Source of the DNA: JAXMBX01 sp046349635
GTDB taxonomy: Bacteria; Planctomycetota; Planctomycetia; Planctomycetales; Planctomycetaceae
NCBI GenBank assembly: GCA_046349635.1
Contig: JAXMBX010000022.1
Location: forward strand, 1-64,000
Reading direction: 5' to 3'
Length of the DNA stretch: 64,000 bases
Shown here: positions 37,894-46,562 of the stretch, piece by piece
Layout: each line of letters starts with the position of its first letter
Numbering within the stretch: the first letter of the stretch is position 1
The notes under the pieces: generated by a model
What the model was told of the DNA's origin: nothing
The model's input: the letters and a program-made list of their open reading frames with translations, nothing else
The model's database searches: none
Translations under genes and position numbers: made by a program

Positions 37894-38184
37894 TCACGAC
37901 TTCGGCAGTTCGCACAGTTCGACTGAGCCGCCGTGAAGGACGACGGGATGCTGCTTGAGCAGATCCAAAATCTTCTGCCTGTCGTCCGCATCGAACCGCA
38001 TGTAGCCCACCACATGCTCCGTGGACTTTGCAGTCTGCACATCGCCGATGACCGTCCGCTGGCCGATCGCACTTCCTCCTTCGAAAAGCCCGCTTTGCCT
38101 CGCAACTGCGAAGAAGGCCTCCCATTCTTCAGAGGTCGACGCGCTCTTCTCGTTGTTCTGGATGAGCAGGAGATATTGCGTCAT
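37894..38184 (-). CDS. YCII-related (YciI/DGPF) domain protein
   Basis: A 96-residue ferredoxin-fold protein: MTQYLLLIQNNEKSASTSEE is the usual start of the family, then SGLFEGGSAIGQRTVIGD and a final EHVVGYMRFDADDRQKILDL plus HPVVLHGGSVELCEL. Such proteins often sit with ECF sigma factors; none is seen here. It lies 61 bases beyond the citrate synthase stop on the same strand. Confidence 0.85.
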   Translation of the reverse strand: MTQYLLLIQNNEKSASTSEEWEAFFAVARQSGLFEGGSAIGQRTVIGDVQTAKSTEHVVGYMRFDADDRQKILDLLKQHPVVLHGGSVELCELPKS

Positions 38185-38245
38185 CGAATTCGCCAAACGA
38201 GTTTGGGGCGCGCCCTGACGTCGGGAAGAACGTAGAAACTTCGTT

Positions 38246-39391
38246 CTACCGCTTCTCGACGGCCACGTAGGCCCGTTCCGGGGCACCGGTGTAATTCGAC
38301 GACGGACGGATGATCTTGTTGTCCTGCCATTGTTCGAGGACGTGGGCACACCAGCCCGCGATCCGGCTGGCGGCAAACACGCATGTGAACAGGTCGCCGG
38401 GGATTTTCATGTAGTGCTGCAAGCTGGCGGAGAAGAAGTCCACATTGACGTTCTTGTTGATCGCCGCCTTCACCCGCTTCTCGATCTCCTCGGAGATGTC
38501 GTACCACTTCGGCTCGCCCGACTGCACCGACAGACGCTTCGACAGTTCTTTCAGGTGCCGCGCCCGTGGGTCTTCCACCTGGTAGACGGCATGGCCGAAG
38601 CCCATGAAGACTTCCTTGCGGGCTCGCTTTTCCTGCACCCACTGCTCGACGTTCTTCACGTCCCCGACTTCCATCAGCGTCTTCAGGACCTCCGTATTCG
38701 CACCCCCGTGCAATGGCCCCTTCAACGCTCCAATCGCCCCCGTAATCACCGAATACAGGTCCGACAGCGTGGCGGCAATCACCCGCGCCGCGAACGTGCT
38801 GGCATTGAAACCGTGTTCCGCGTGCAGGATCAGGATCAGGTCCATCGCCCGCGTTTCGTCGGCGGTCGGCTCCTTGCCGTTCAGCATGTACATGAAGTTC
38901 CCGGCGTGACTCAGGTCTTTCCGGGCCGCGACCGGTTCCAGCCCCTGATGCAGCCGGTTGATAATCGCCACCAGCGACGTCACCTGCGCGACCAGTCGGA
39001 TCGATTTCTCCCAGTTCGCCGCGACGCTCGCGTCTTCCGCAAGCGGGTCATAAACCCCGGCCAGCGAAACAGCCGTCCGCAACGCGGTCATCGGCAGCAC
39101 GTCCTTCGGCAGACGTCGCAGCGAATCGATCACCGGCTGGGGGACATCCCGATGCTGGGCCAGCAGTGTCTTGAACTCTTCCAGTTCCTTCTTGCTCGGC
39201 AGCTCCCCCTTGAACAACAGGTAAGAGACTTCTTCGTAGCTGCTCTGCTCCGCCAGCTCATGAATGTCGTATCCCCGGTAGATCAGCTTTCCGACGCTTC
39301 CATCAATGAAACAGATGGCGCTGTCGGCGGCGACGACCCCCTTCAACCCTTTGCTGGCAACCGCGGCACTCTTGGCGACGTCAACATTCAT
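38246..39391 (-). CDS. gltA: Citrate synthase
   Basis: Condenses oxaloacetate with acetyl-CoA at the entry of the TCA cycle. 381 residues, the short dimeric type. Catalytic residues are visible: His in LILHAEHGFNAS, His in GPLHGGANTEV, and Asp in NVNVDFFSA. FMGFGHAVYQVEDPRA is also conserved. ATG 39391 is preferred to TTG 39397, as GGGA lies seven bases upstream. A 2-methylcitrate synthase role cannot be excluded by sequence alone. Confidence 0.94.
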   Translation of the reverse strand: MNVDVAKSAAVASKGLKGVVAADSAICFIDGSVGKLIYRGYDIHELAEQSSYEEVSYLLFKGELPSKKELEEFKTLLAQHRDVPQPVIDSLRRLPKDVLPMTALRTAVSLAGVYDPLAEDASVAANWEKSIRLVAQVTSLVAIINRLHQGLEPVAARKDLSHAGNFMYMLNGKEPTADETRAMDLILILHAEHGFNASTFAARVIAATLSDLYSVITGAIGALKGPLHGGANTEVLKTLMEVGDVKNVEQWVQEKRARKEVFMGFGHAVYQVEDPRARHLKELSKRLSVQSGEPKWYDISEEIEKRVKAAINKNVNVDFFSASLQHYMKIPGDLFTCVFAASRIAGWCAHVLEQWQDNKIIRPSSNYTGAPERAYVAVEKR

Positions 39392-39919
39392 GTTCAATTC
39401 CCTGCTGTTCTGAAATCACCCCGTCCGAGACAAACAGCCCCTCGCGGAACGGACACACAACGGGTCCCCGTCCCACAACCTCAATTCACGTCGTAATCTT
39501 TCTGGGCCGTCTCCCGTTTCGAGAAACACTTTCTCTGGCGAAAAGGGTTCTCGCGGGGTCAGCCAGATTTTCTCAAATCCGGTCCCGAGAATGAGTTCCG
39601 ACTCGAACGAATTTTTAACGGCTGCTCGCATGACCTCCAGCGGGCCAGTATATCACGACCAGCTTCCTTATCAACGATCTTCGATGTTACGGCGGAACAA
39701 ATGGAGATTTCGTAACCTGAAACAGATTCCGAAGTAACATCCCAGCGGGCGTCGCCGCTCTGAGCGGTTTCGTCGGTACGCCGCAACTCCTGAATTCACA
39801 ACAACAAATCTTGACCCGATCCCGCAATCAGGAGATGATGCAACCCTTGACACGGCGGATGGATCCGACGTGAAACGAGTACCCGTTTCACCGTGTCGCC
39901 CCAGCATGGAAGCAACCTC
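39392..39919. other. Divergent intergenic region (528 bases)
   Basis: Lies between gltA and the LPS-core operon, transcribed apart. No convincing gene; a 75-codon minus-strand frame (39559-39786) lacks start signals and coding feel. Promoters for both operons must lie here but I cannot pick clear hexamers. Confidence 0.6.
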
Positions 39920-41479
39920 ATGGCGTACCCTCTTCTCGACCTCGTTCAACGGCTCGGAACTCCCCGCATCCTCGTCCTCGGCGATCTGATCCTTGATCGC
40001 TACATCTGGGGGGATGCCGAACGGGTCAGCCAGGAAGCCCCCGTCATCCTGCTCCGCGCCGACAAGCAGGAAATCCGTCTCGGAGGGGCCGGAAACGTCG
40101 CCAACCTCCTCCGGGGTCTCGAAGCAGACGTCACCCTCGCTGGCGTCACCGGCAACGACCCCGATGGGATCCTCGTCCGCCACGAACTCGAAGCCTGCGG
40201 CGTCTCCACGGAAGCCCTGCTGGCCGACCCCGCACGCCCCACCACCGTCAAGGAACGCTACATCGGCCGCGCGCAGCATCGCCATCCGCACCAGATGCTC
40301 CGCGTGGACCGTGAAGTCCGCGATGCGCTTTCTCCCGAAATGACCCGCGAACTTCTCGCCAAGCTCCTCCCTCTGATCCCCCGGCATCAGGTGGTTCTCG
40401 TCTCGGACTACGCGAAAGGGGTCTGCACGCCGGAGATCGTCCAAGCTGTCATCACCCAGGCCCGCGCCCACAACATCCCCGTCATGGTCGATCCCCATCC
40501 GGGGCAGGATTACTCCCTCTATCAGGGTGCGACAGGCGTCACTCCCAACCGCCTCGAAACCTTCCGCGCCACCGGCATCCAGGTCAAAACCCATGACGAT
40601 GCCTTCCAAGCCGGTCGCCAGCTCTGCGATCAACTCCACCTCGATTTCGCCTACATCACTCTCGACAGCGACGGGATGGCCCTGATTCGCCGCGCGGGAG
40701 ATTCCGAAATGCTCCCCACCCGCCGCCGCGAGGTGTACGACATCACCGGCGCTGGGGACATGGTCCTCGCGATGATCGGCGTCGGCCTCGCCGCCGGTCT
40801 GAGCCCCGATGATATCGGCCGTCTCGCCAATATCGCCGGTGGTTTGGAAGTCGAACAAATCGGCGTGGTTCGAATCACGCGGGATCAAATCGTCGCCGAC
40901 ATACTGCGGCATTCCCAGCTTTCGGGGGTTAAGCTTCATACGCGCGAGGATCTCGTCCGCCAGGTTGAGGCGCGCCGACGAGTCGGGCAGCGGATCGTCC
41001 TCACGAATGGTTGCTTCGACCTCCTGCACGTGGGACACGTCACTTACCTGCAGCAGGCCGCCCGGGAGGGGGACTGCCTGATCGTCGCCATCAACAGCGA
41101 CTCCAGCGTCAAACGGCTCAATAAAGGTCCTGACCGGCCCCTCTTCAGCGAGCAGGACCGTGCCACCATGCTATCTGCCTTGGAAGCGGTCGATTACGTC
41201 ACCATCTTCGACGAGGACACCCCCCATGCCCTCCTCGAAGCTGTCAAACCCGATCTCCTCGTCAAAGGAGGAACCTACAGCCACGATGAAATCGTCGGCT
41301 GGGAAGTGGTCGAAGCCTACGGCGGGAGCGTCAAACCCCTGACCGCCGTCCCCGGCGTCTCGACCACCCGAATTGTCGAAGCACTCCGCCAACAAACACC
41401 AGCCGGGGGAAACTCCCCGGAGACGATCACCATGCACACAGTCCCCTTGCCCCCACATTTCAATCGGAGGGCCGGATGA
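39920..41479 (+). CDS. hldE: Bifunctional heptose-7-phosphate kinase / heptose-1-phosphate adenylyltransferase
   Basis: A 519-residue fusion making ADP-heptose for LPS core. The N-terminal PfkB kinase half has RLGGAGNVANLLRGLEADVT and the catalytic DITGAGDMVLAMIGVGLAAG; the C-terminal nucleotidyltransferase half has VLTNGCFDLLHVGHVTYLQ and ends near VPGVSTTRIVEALR. First gene of a four-gene LPS operon; its stop overlaps the heptosyltransferase start (ATGA). Confidence 0.95.
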   Translation: MAYPLLDLVQRLGTPRILVLGDLILDRYIWGDAERVSQEAPVILLRADKQEIRLGGAGNVANLLRGLEADVTLAGVTGNDPDGILVRHELEACGVSTEALLADPARPTTVKERYIGRAQHRHPHQMLRVDREVRDALSPEMTRELLAKLLPLIPRHQVVLVSDYAKGVCTPEIVQAVITQARAHNIPVMVDPHPGQDYSLYQGATGVTPNRLETFRATGIQVKTHDDAFQAGRQLCDQLHLDFAYITLDSDGMALIRRAGDSEMLPTRRREVYDITGAGDMVLAMIGVGLAAGLSPDDIGRLANIAGGLEVEQIGVVRITRDQIVADILRHSQLSGVKLHTREDLVRQVEARRRVGQRIVLTNGCFDLLHVGHVTYLQQAAREGDCLIVAINSDSSVKRLNKGPDRPLFSEQDRATMLSALEAVDYVTIFDEDTPHALLEAVKPDLLVKGGTYSHDEIVGWEVVEAYGGSVKPLTAVPGVSTTRIVEALRQQTPAGGNSPETITMHTVPLPPHFNRRAG

Positions 41480-42528
41480 GAATTGCTCTGTTTTGTCCCA
41501 ACTGGGTCGGGGATCTGGTGATGGCCACCCCCGCGTTTCGCGCCATCCGGTCTCACTTCCCCGAAGCCGAAATCGCCGGCGTCATGCGTCCGTATCTGGC
41601 GGGCGTTCTCGAAGGGACCGATCTCGTTGATCGTGTCCTCCCGTTCGATGCCCCGGAAAAAATGTCTCGGGAGGCGGCCTCTTACACCCTCAGTGAATTT
41701 CGCCGCGAACGCTTCGACCTCGCGGTGCTGTTCCCCAACTCCTTCCGCTCCGCCTGGTGGGCCTGGCTGAGCGGTGCCCGCCGGCGCGTCGGTTTCGCCC
41801 GGAACGGTCGCGGTTTCCTCCTCACGGAAACTCTTTCTTCCCGGCAACGCAAAATCCCCCACCCCACCCTCGACGACTATCTCCTCCTCGCCCAGGCCGT
41901 CGGCTGCCAGGACATCTCGCGCGATATCCAGCTCGCCACCCTGCCATACGAAGAGGAGCAGCTCGAAGACTTCTGGGATCGTCACCCTGGGCTCCCCCAC
42001 AAGGGGGTCGTCACCCTGAATGTCGGCGGAGCATTCGGTTCGGCCAAGCACTGGCCCGTGACCTCCGCGTCCCTGCTCGCGCGCCGGATGGCCACCGAGC
42101 TTGATAAGACCGTCCTCGTCCTCTGCGGTCCCGCTGAACGGGAGCAGGCTTCCCAGATCGCACAACTCGCGAACCACCCTCAGGTCGTCTCTCTGGCGGA
42201 AGAATCCCTCTCCCTGGGCCTCATCAAGGCGGCGGTGAAGCACTCGGAACTCCTCGTCAGCACAGACTCCGGCCCGCGGCACTTCGCCGCCGGTTTCCAG
42301 ACTCCGGTCGTCGTCCTCTTCGGCCCGACGCATCAGGCCTGGAGCGAAACGTATTACTCACGCAGCCTGCACCTGCAACTGAGCCTGGACTGCGGTCCCT
42401 GCCAGCAGCGGACCTGTCCGCTGGGGCATCATCGCTGCATGCGCGATCTCTCCGCCGACATGGTCTTCGAGGCGGTTCTGCAGCAACTGGAACAAACCCC
42501 CGCCCGCACCCTCGTTCGCGCCGCCTGA
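41476..42528 (+). CDS. waaF: ADP-heptose--LPS heptosyltransferase (GT9, WaaF-like)
   Basis: A 350-residue GT9 enzyme adding heptose to the inner core. Typical blocks: IALFCPNWVGDLVMATPAFR, LAVLFPNSFRSAWWAWLSGA with RRVGF, LNVGGAFGSAKHWP, and VSTDSGPRHFAAGFQTPVVV with LFGPT. Which heptose it adds (I or II) is inferred as WaaF from the LFPNSFRSAW motif. GGAGG lies five bases before the ATG. Confidence 0.9.
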   Translation: MRIALFCPNWVGDLVMATPAFRAIRSHFPEAEIAGVMRPYLAGVLEGTDLVDRVLPFDAPEKMSREAASYTLSEFRRERFDLAVLFPNSFRSAWWAWLSGARRRVGFARNGRGFLLTETLSSRQRKIPHPTLDDYLLLAQAVGCQDISRDIQLATLPYEEEQLEDFWDRHPGLPHKGVVTLNVGGAFGSAKHWPVTSASLLARRMATELDKTVLVLCGPAEREQASQIAQLANHPQVVSLAEESLSLGLIKAAVKHSELLVSTDSGPRHFAAGFQTPVVVLFGPTHQAWSETYYSRSLHLQLSLDCGPCQQRTCPLGHHRCMRDLSADMVFEAVLQQLEQTPARTLVRAA

Positions 42529-42543
42529 CAGGATCGCCCCCTC

Positions 42544-43698
42544 ATGCACATCGCACTGGTCCGCAAGAACTACTCCCTGAAGAAGGCTGGAGCCGAACGC
42601 TACTGCGTCAATCTCTCCCGTCAGCTTCAGAAACTCGGGCATCAGGTGACGGTCATCGGCGAGACCATCGACGCTGAACTCCGGGACGAAGTCCGTTTTC
42701 TCCCCGTGCCAGTCCGGAACACGACCTCCTGGGCCAAGAACCTCTCCTTCGCCCGCAATGCCGAACAGATCGTCAACAACAACCGTTTCGACGTCGTCCA
42801 TGGTCTGTCACGCACCCCCGGGGTCGACACGTTTCGCGTCACTGATCCCCTTCAGGCGCACTGGCTGCAGGTGTATTACTCCCCCACCTGGAATTGGCTT
42901 CAACACCTGAACCCTCGCCATCGGACCATCCTGCAGATCGAACGCTCCATCTATCAATCCGACCGCATCAAGCGCTTTATCGTCCAGTCTCGCCTCGATG
43001 CCGAACTGATCCAGACTTACTACCAGGTACCGGAGTCGAAAATCCGCCGCGTCTCCAACGGCATCGATCTCTCCCAGTTCCACCCTGGGGTCCGCGAAGT
43101 GCGGGACCTCGTCCGCCGCGAACTTGGCCTCCAGGATCAGCCTCTGCTCGTCTTCGCCGGCATGGATTTCCGCCGCAAGGGACTCGCCTGGCTGATTGAA
43201 GCGCTGCACCACGTGGACCGCCGCGATACCCGGCTCCTGGTCCTCGGCTCGGGAAACGTGCGCCCCTACGAAAAACTCGCCCACCGCTTCAATGTCGGCG
43301 ATCGCGTCATTTTCGCCGGCCGCAAACAATCCATGCCCCGTTACTACGGCGCGGCGGACCTCTTCGTCCTCCCCACGATCTATGAACCGTTCCCCAACGT
43401 GAACCTCGAAGCGATGGCCTGTGGCGTGCCGGTAATCACAACGTCGACGGCGGGAGGGGCCGACATCGTCGTCGAACGGGAGAATGGCTACCTGATCCCC
43501 AAGGCGAACGCCGTCCTTGAGATGGCGGACAAGATCAACGCCCACCTCGCTCTCCCTTCGGGGGAACGGGACCGGATCTCCGTCAACTGTTGGGAAACCG
43601 CCCAGCGTTTCCCTGTCGAACAGAATGCCCGCGACACCCTGCGGGTTCTCGAAGAGGCGCTCCTTGAAAAATCAAACGGCCAATCGTCCCGTGGTTAA
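42544..43698 (+). CDS. Glycosyltransferase family 4 (WaaG-like) protein
   Basis: A 384-residue GT-B enzyme. The N-terminal half begins MHIALVRKNYSLKKAGAERY; the C-terminal nucleotide-sugar half shows LLVFAGMDFRRKGLAWLIEA and the E-x7-E motif region YEPFPNVNLEAMACGVPVIT. WaaG transfers the first glucose of the outer core; the sugar here is not known. The 3' end overlaps the LPS kinase gene. Confidence 0.88.
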   Translation: MHIALVRKNYSLKKAGAERYCVNLSRQLQKLGHQVTVIGETIDAELRDEVRFLPVPVRNTTSWAKNLSFARNAEQIVNNNRFDVVHGLSRTPGVDTFRVTDPLQAHWLQVYYSPTWNWLQHLNPRHRTILQIERSIYQSDRIKRFIVQSRLDAELIQTYYQVPESKIRRVSNGIDLSQFHPGVREVRDLVRRELGLQDQPLLVFAGMDFRRKGLAWLIEALHHVDRRDTRLLVLGSGNVRPYEKLAHRFNVGDRVIFAGRKQSMPRYYGAADLFVLPTIYEPFPNVNLEAMACGVPVITTSTAGGADIVVERENGYLIPKANAVLEMADKINAHLALPSGERDRISVNCWETAQRFPVEQNARDTLRVLEEALLEKSNGQSSRG

Positions 43699-44509
43699 TT
43701 CCTGGGATGAGGGGCGCCTCCTGATCAATGCGGACTATGCGCCGCTCCTGCGTCAACTCGGCCTCACGAATTACGAGGCCGTCCAGCAACTCCGCCCTGC
43801 CGGTGTCGCCAAGGATTTCTTGCCAGAGCGGGTCACCATCCGCGTCGAGTTGGGTGAGGGGACCAATCGCCATGCGTTCTATCTCAAGCGTCACGCCCCA
43901 CCTCCGCTCAAGGAATACCTCAAGCCCCTCATTCGCCTCCGGTGGCCGATCATCGGCGCCCGCAACGAATGGAACGCCCTCCTCGCCTTCCACGAGGTCC
44001 ACCTCCCCACGATGATCCCCGTCGCATACGGACGGCAGGGACGGCATTCCTTCCTCTTCACCGCTTCCCTGGAGAACTGCACCCGCCTGTCGGAAATGTT
44101 CCAGCATCTCGCCGAAAAACCAACCGCCAAACACACACACCTGAAACAGACTCTCACGAAGTCCGTCGCCCAGCTTGCCCGCCGCATGCACGACCTTGGC
44201 TGGCATCATCAGGACTTCTACGCCGGCCACATCCTCGTCCGCTCGCCCGATCACCAGCTCTTCATCATCGACCTGGGCCGCGTCCGCCCCCTCCGCTGGT
44301 TCCGCAAGATGTTCATTTTCAAGGATCTCGCCCAACTCGCCTACTCGTTGCGCCAGGCCACCCTTTCCGACCGCATCCGCTTCCTCCGGGCCTACTGGGG
44401 GAAACCGTTCCGCAAGAAGGAACGCCACTGGCTCCGCCGGATTGACCGCAAAGTCAATTCCATTGCCCGTCACGATCGAAAGTCCCGCGCTTCCCGTGAA
44501 CCCGCTTGA
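43664..44509 (+). CDS. LPS core heptose kinase-like protein (WaaP/Kdo-kinase family)
   Basis: About 281 residues. The protein-kinase-like fold is recognisable from HAFYLKRHAPPPLKEYL (Lys of the ATP site), the catalytic loop MHDLGWHHQDFYAGHILV and the metal-binding LFIIDLGRVRPLRWF. Probably phosphorylates a core heptose. Start is uncertain: TTG 43664 (GAGG upstream) is chosen over GTG 43691; both overlap the preceding gene, pointing to coupled translation. Confidence 0.87.
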   Translation: MKNQTANRPVVNSWDEGRLLINADYAPLLRQLGLTNYEAVQQLRPAGVAKDFLPERVTIRVELGEGTNRHAFYLKRHAPPPLKEYLKPLIRLRWPIIGARNEWNALLAFHEVHLPTMIPVAYGRQGRHSFLFTASLENCTRLSEMFQHLAEKPTAKHTHLKQTLTKSVAQLARRMHDLGWHHQDFYAGHILVRSPDHQLFIIDLGRVRPLRWFRKMFIFKDLAQLAYSLRQATLSDRIRFLRAYWGKPFRKKERHWLRRIDRKVNSIARHDRKSRASREPA

Positions 44510-44580
44510 ATTTCCGCACACCGGGGAGTATCACTCGTTCCAGTATCCTATGGACGTGTGCTGGGGTCTTTCTCTTAACT

Positions 44581-44605
44581 AGCCCGGAGCGGCAGCGACG
44601 GGTTC
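44581..44605. repeat. Dispersed repeat AGCCCG..AGCG..AGCGACGGGTTC, copy 2
   Basis: AGCCCGGAGCGGCAGCGACG followed by GGTTC, two changes from the copy at 6288-6312, same orientation. Lies between the LPS operon and plsY. Confidence 0.6.
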
Positions 44606-44645
44606 CAAACGGCACAATTGTCTCTTTATTCGTAAGGACACTTCC

Positions 44646-45305
44646 GTGAACCCCTGGCTCGCCTCCCTCTGCACCATCGTTATCGCCTACTTCGCCGGGT
44701 CGATTCCGTTCGGCTATCTCACCGCCCGACTCGTCCGCGGGATCGATATCCGTCAACACGGCAGCAGGAACATCGGCGCCACCAACATCGGCCGGGTCCT
44801 CGGAACCCGCTGGGGACTGTTCGTTTTTGTGCTCGACGGCCTCAAGGGTTATCTCCCCGTCTTTCTGATTCCGGCCGGTTTTGCGAACGCCTCCTCCCCT
44901 CAGACACTCGCTGTTGTCGCCGGTTTCGGGACCATCCTGGGGCACATGTATCCCTGCTGGCTGGGGTTTTCCGGGGGGAAAGGGGTCGCGACCGCGCTCG
45001 GTGTCGCTGCCGCTCTGGCGTCGCTGGAAACCGGGATTGCCGCAGCGACATTCCTGATCGTGTTCGCCGTCAGCCGGATCATCTCTCTCAGTTCGATGAC
45101 CGCCGCGCTGGCCTTTGCGATCACGCACGTTGTCCGCCTCAGAGCGGATCTCTTCACTCCCGCGAATTTGCCGCTGAGTCTTTTCAGCTTTCTGATCCCC
45201 GCCCTGATCCTGTGGCGGCATCGCGCCAACATCGGGCGACTCCTCAACGGAACTGAGCCGCGCTACACCTCGGGCAAGCCTCAGCCACCGATCACGAAAT
45301 CGTAA
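44646..45305 (+). CDS. plsY: Glycerol-3-phosphate acyltransferase PlsY
   Basis: A 219-residue inner-membrane enzyme that acylates glycerol-3-phosphate from acyl-phosphate, the first step of phospholipid synthesis. The three family motifs are intact: AGSIPFGYL, GSRNIGATNIGRVLG and GHMYPCWLGFSGGKGVATALG. Five to seven membrane segments. GTG start with AAGGA upstream. Separate from the LPS operon by a repeat. Confidence 0.95.
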   Translation: MNPWLASLCTIVIAYFAGSIPFGYLTARLVRGIDIRQHGSRNIGATNIGRVLGTRWGLFVFVLDGLKGYLPVFLIPAGFANASSPQTLAVVAGFGTILGHMYPCWLGFSGGKGVATALGVAAALASLETGIAAATFLIVFAVSRIISLSSMTAALAFAITHVVRLRADLFTPANLPLSLFSFLIPALILWRHRANIGRLLNGTEPRYTSGKPQPPITKS

Positions 45306-45427
45306 TTCACCGGCAATTCCTGCGCGTGTCTGCCAAGTGTCTGAGGGTGGCGGGGCGCACCCCATTCGCGGTAGCCCCCGGATTTCATGGTTCTGAATTC
45401 AACTCGTGAGCCAACAAGCGCGACTCC

Positions 45428-45459
45428 AAAAAAAATCGGCGACTCACCCAATGAGTCGC
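45428..45459 (-). terminator. Rho-independent terminator
   Basis: Minus strand GCGACTCA-ttggg-TGAGTCGC, then CGA and eight T. Serves the BON-like gene upstream. It is preceded by a second hairpin, GCAGACA/TGTCTGC (45458-45489), whose loop holds GGGGGTTCAACTCCC. Confidence 0.88.
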
Positions 45460-45548
45460 AGACACGTGGGAGTTGAACCCCCTGTCTGCAAGTATTTCTT
45501 GCAATCGCGGCGCTGTTACTGCCCGTCAGCTGCGCAGCGAACGACCAG

Positions 45549-45782
45549 TCACACCACTTCAATTTCGTTCGCCAGGCTCCGCTCTTCCAGCAGATCCTGC
45601 ACGGCGTGGGTCGCCAGTTGTTTGTTGTAATAGCGTTTGGTCTGTCCCCGCAGGATCACTTCGCTCGGCTGGATATCCACCTGCAAACTCTGGATTCCGC
45701 CTCCAGTACGTTCGCAAATCAACCGCTCTAACTGTTCCATCAGTAAGACGTTGGGATCAATCCCCCGAATGGTACGAATCAT
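45549..45782 (-). CDS. Small BON-like domain protein
   Basis: A 77-residue protein: RIGGGIQSL-type helix (ERTGGGIQSLQVDIQPSEVI) then LRGQTKRYYNKQLATHAVQD and a last strand NEIEVV, the alpha-beta layout of one BON domain. BON domains often bind lipid or membrane-associated partners. ATG 45782 is favoured, with GGAGG eleven bases upstream; two in-frame ATG lie further up. Monocistronic, ended by a strong terminator. Confidence 0.72.
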   Translation of the reverse strand: MIRTIRGIDPNVLLMEQLERLICERTGGGIQSLQVDIQPSEVILRGQTKRYYNKQLATHAVQDLLEERSLANEIEVV

Positions 45783-46221
45783 GGTCGAGTCACCCTCCAT
45801 AACCTTTGTTTTCTCCGTCTCACTCTCATCCGTGAACCGCCTTTTTTCCTTCATCCCGTTCTCACTTTTGAGAGAGCCGGATGCGGCGATTCCCGTCTGC
45901 TCGATCCGCGTTCCTTCTTGGATTGGAATACTGAACGCTGCTTATTTGCAGCTTTCATGCCATGTTACTTAAATCAATTCCCGCAGGAGCTGTTCCTGCT
46001 GGGTTTACGTCACGTCCGTCTGCTCTGAAAACGCCTTTTCGAGCAGTATTCTGCAACTCAACAGCCGTCCTCTTGCCGATTTCCCGATCCCGAGTTTTTC
46101 ACCACTTACAGCTCAACGCTCAAACAGAAAAATGCGAATGAGATAAGCGTCGGCGCAAGTTTACCGGGCAGTCTTTCTTGGGCAATGTATGAGGAGGATG
46201 GAGATCAGGCGGAAGAGATCT
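45783..46221. other. Intergenic region (439 bases)
   Basis: No gene, tRNA or strong hairpin is visible. It must hold the promoter of the BON-like gene. Composition is slightly AT-richer than the surroundings. Confidence 0.55.
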
Positions 46222-46479
46222 TCAATCTTCGGGGCGGTCACCGGATTCCTTTCGACCGCCGCACCAATTTAAGCTGTAAACTCTCCAGACCTGAGGTTCA
46301 TCCTTGATATCGACTGGAATTACGGCCCCAGACTCAACCGCTGCACTATATCTACCCCAGATCGATCTGTCAAACAATTTAACGCAAACGTAATCCCTAA
46401 TATTACTTACGTAATATCCTCTCCCCCGCGAAATTCTGCCGGTCAGAAAGCCTGTGCCTGACGGGAAAGACCGACTCAA
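46222..46479 (-). CDS. Hypothetical small protein (TTG start)
   Basis: An 85-residue frame, SRSFPSGTGFLTGRISRGRG then YYVSNIRDYVCVKLFDRSIW and DIKDEPQVWRVYSLNW. A TTG at 46479 has GGGAGGG four bases upstream, a strong ribosome-binding site. Basic, no membrane segment, no known family. Coding is likely but rests mainly on the start signal. Confidence 0.4.
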   Translation of the reverse strand: MSRSFPSGTGFLTGRISRGRGYYVSNIRDYVCVKLFDRSIWGRYSAAVESGAVIPVDIKDEPQVWRVYSLNWCGGRKESGDRPED

Positions 46480-46562
46480 AATTCCCTCCCCGACGGTCGA
46501 AGAAACCCTGACGGCCAGCGCTGCCGCATCGTTTTCAAGGATGACTCTGTTCCCGCTCTGTC

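Noticed and set aside
39559..39786. 75-codon minus-strand frame upstream of gltA
   Set aside because: No ribosome-binding site, no membrane or domain pattern, biased composition.
45458..45540. tmRNA or tRNA on the minus strand
   Set aside because: The T-loop-like TTCAACT is suggestive but there is no matching acceptor stem, D-arm or anticodon arm, and no tag reading frame.
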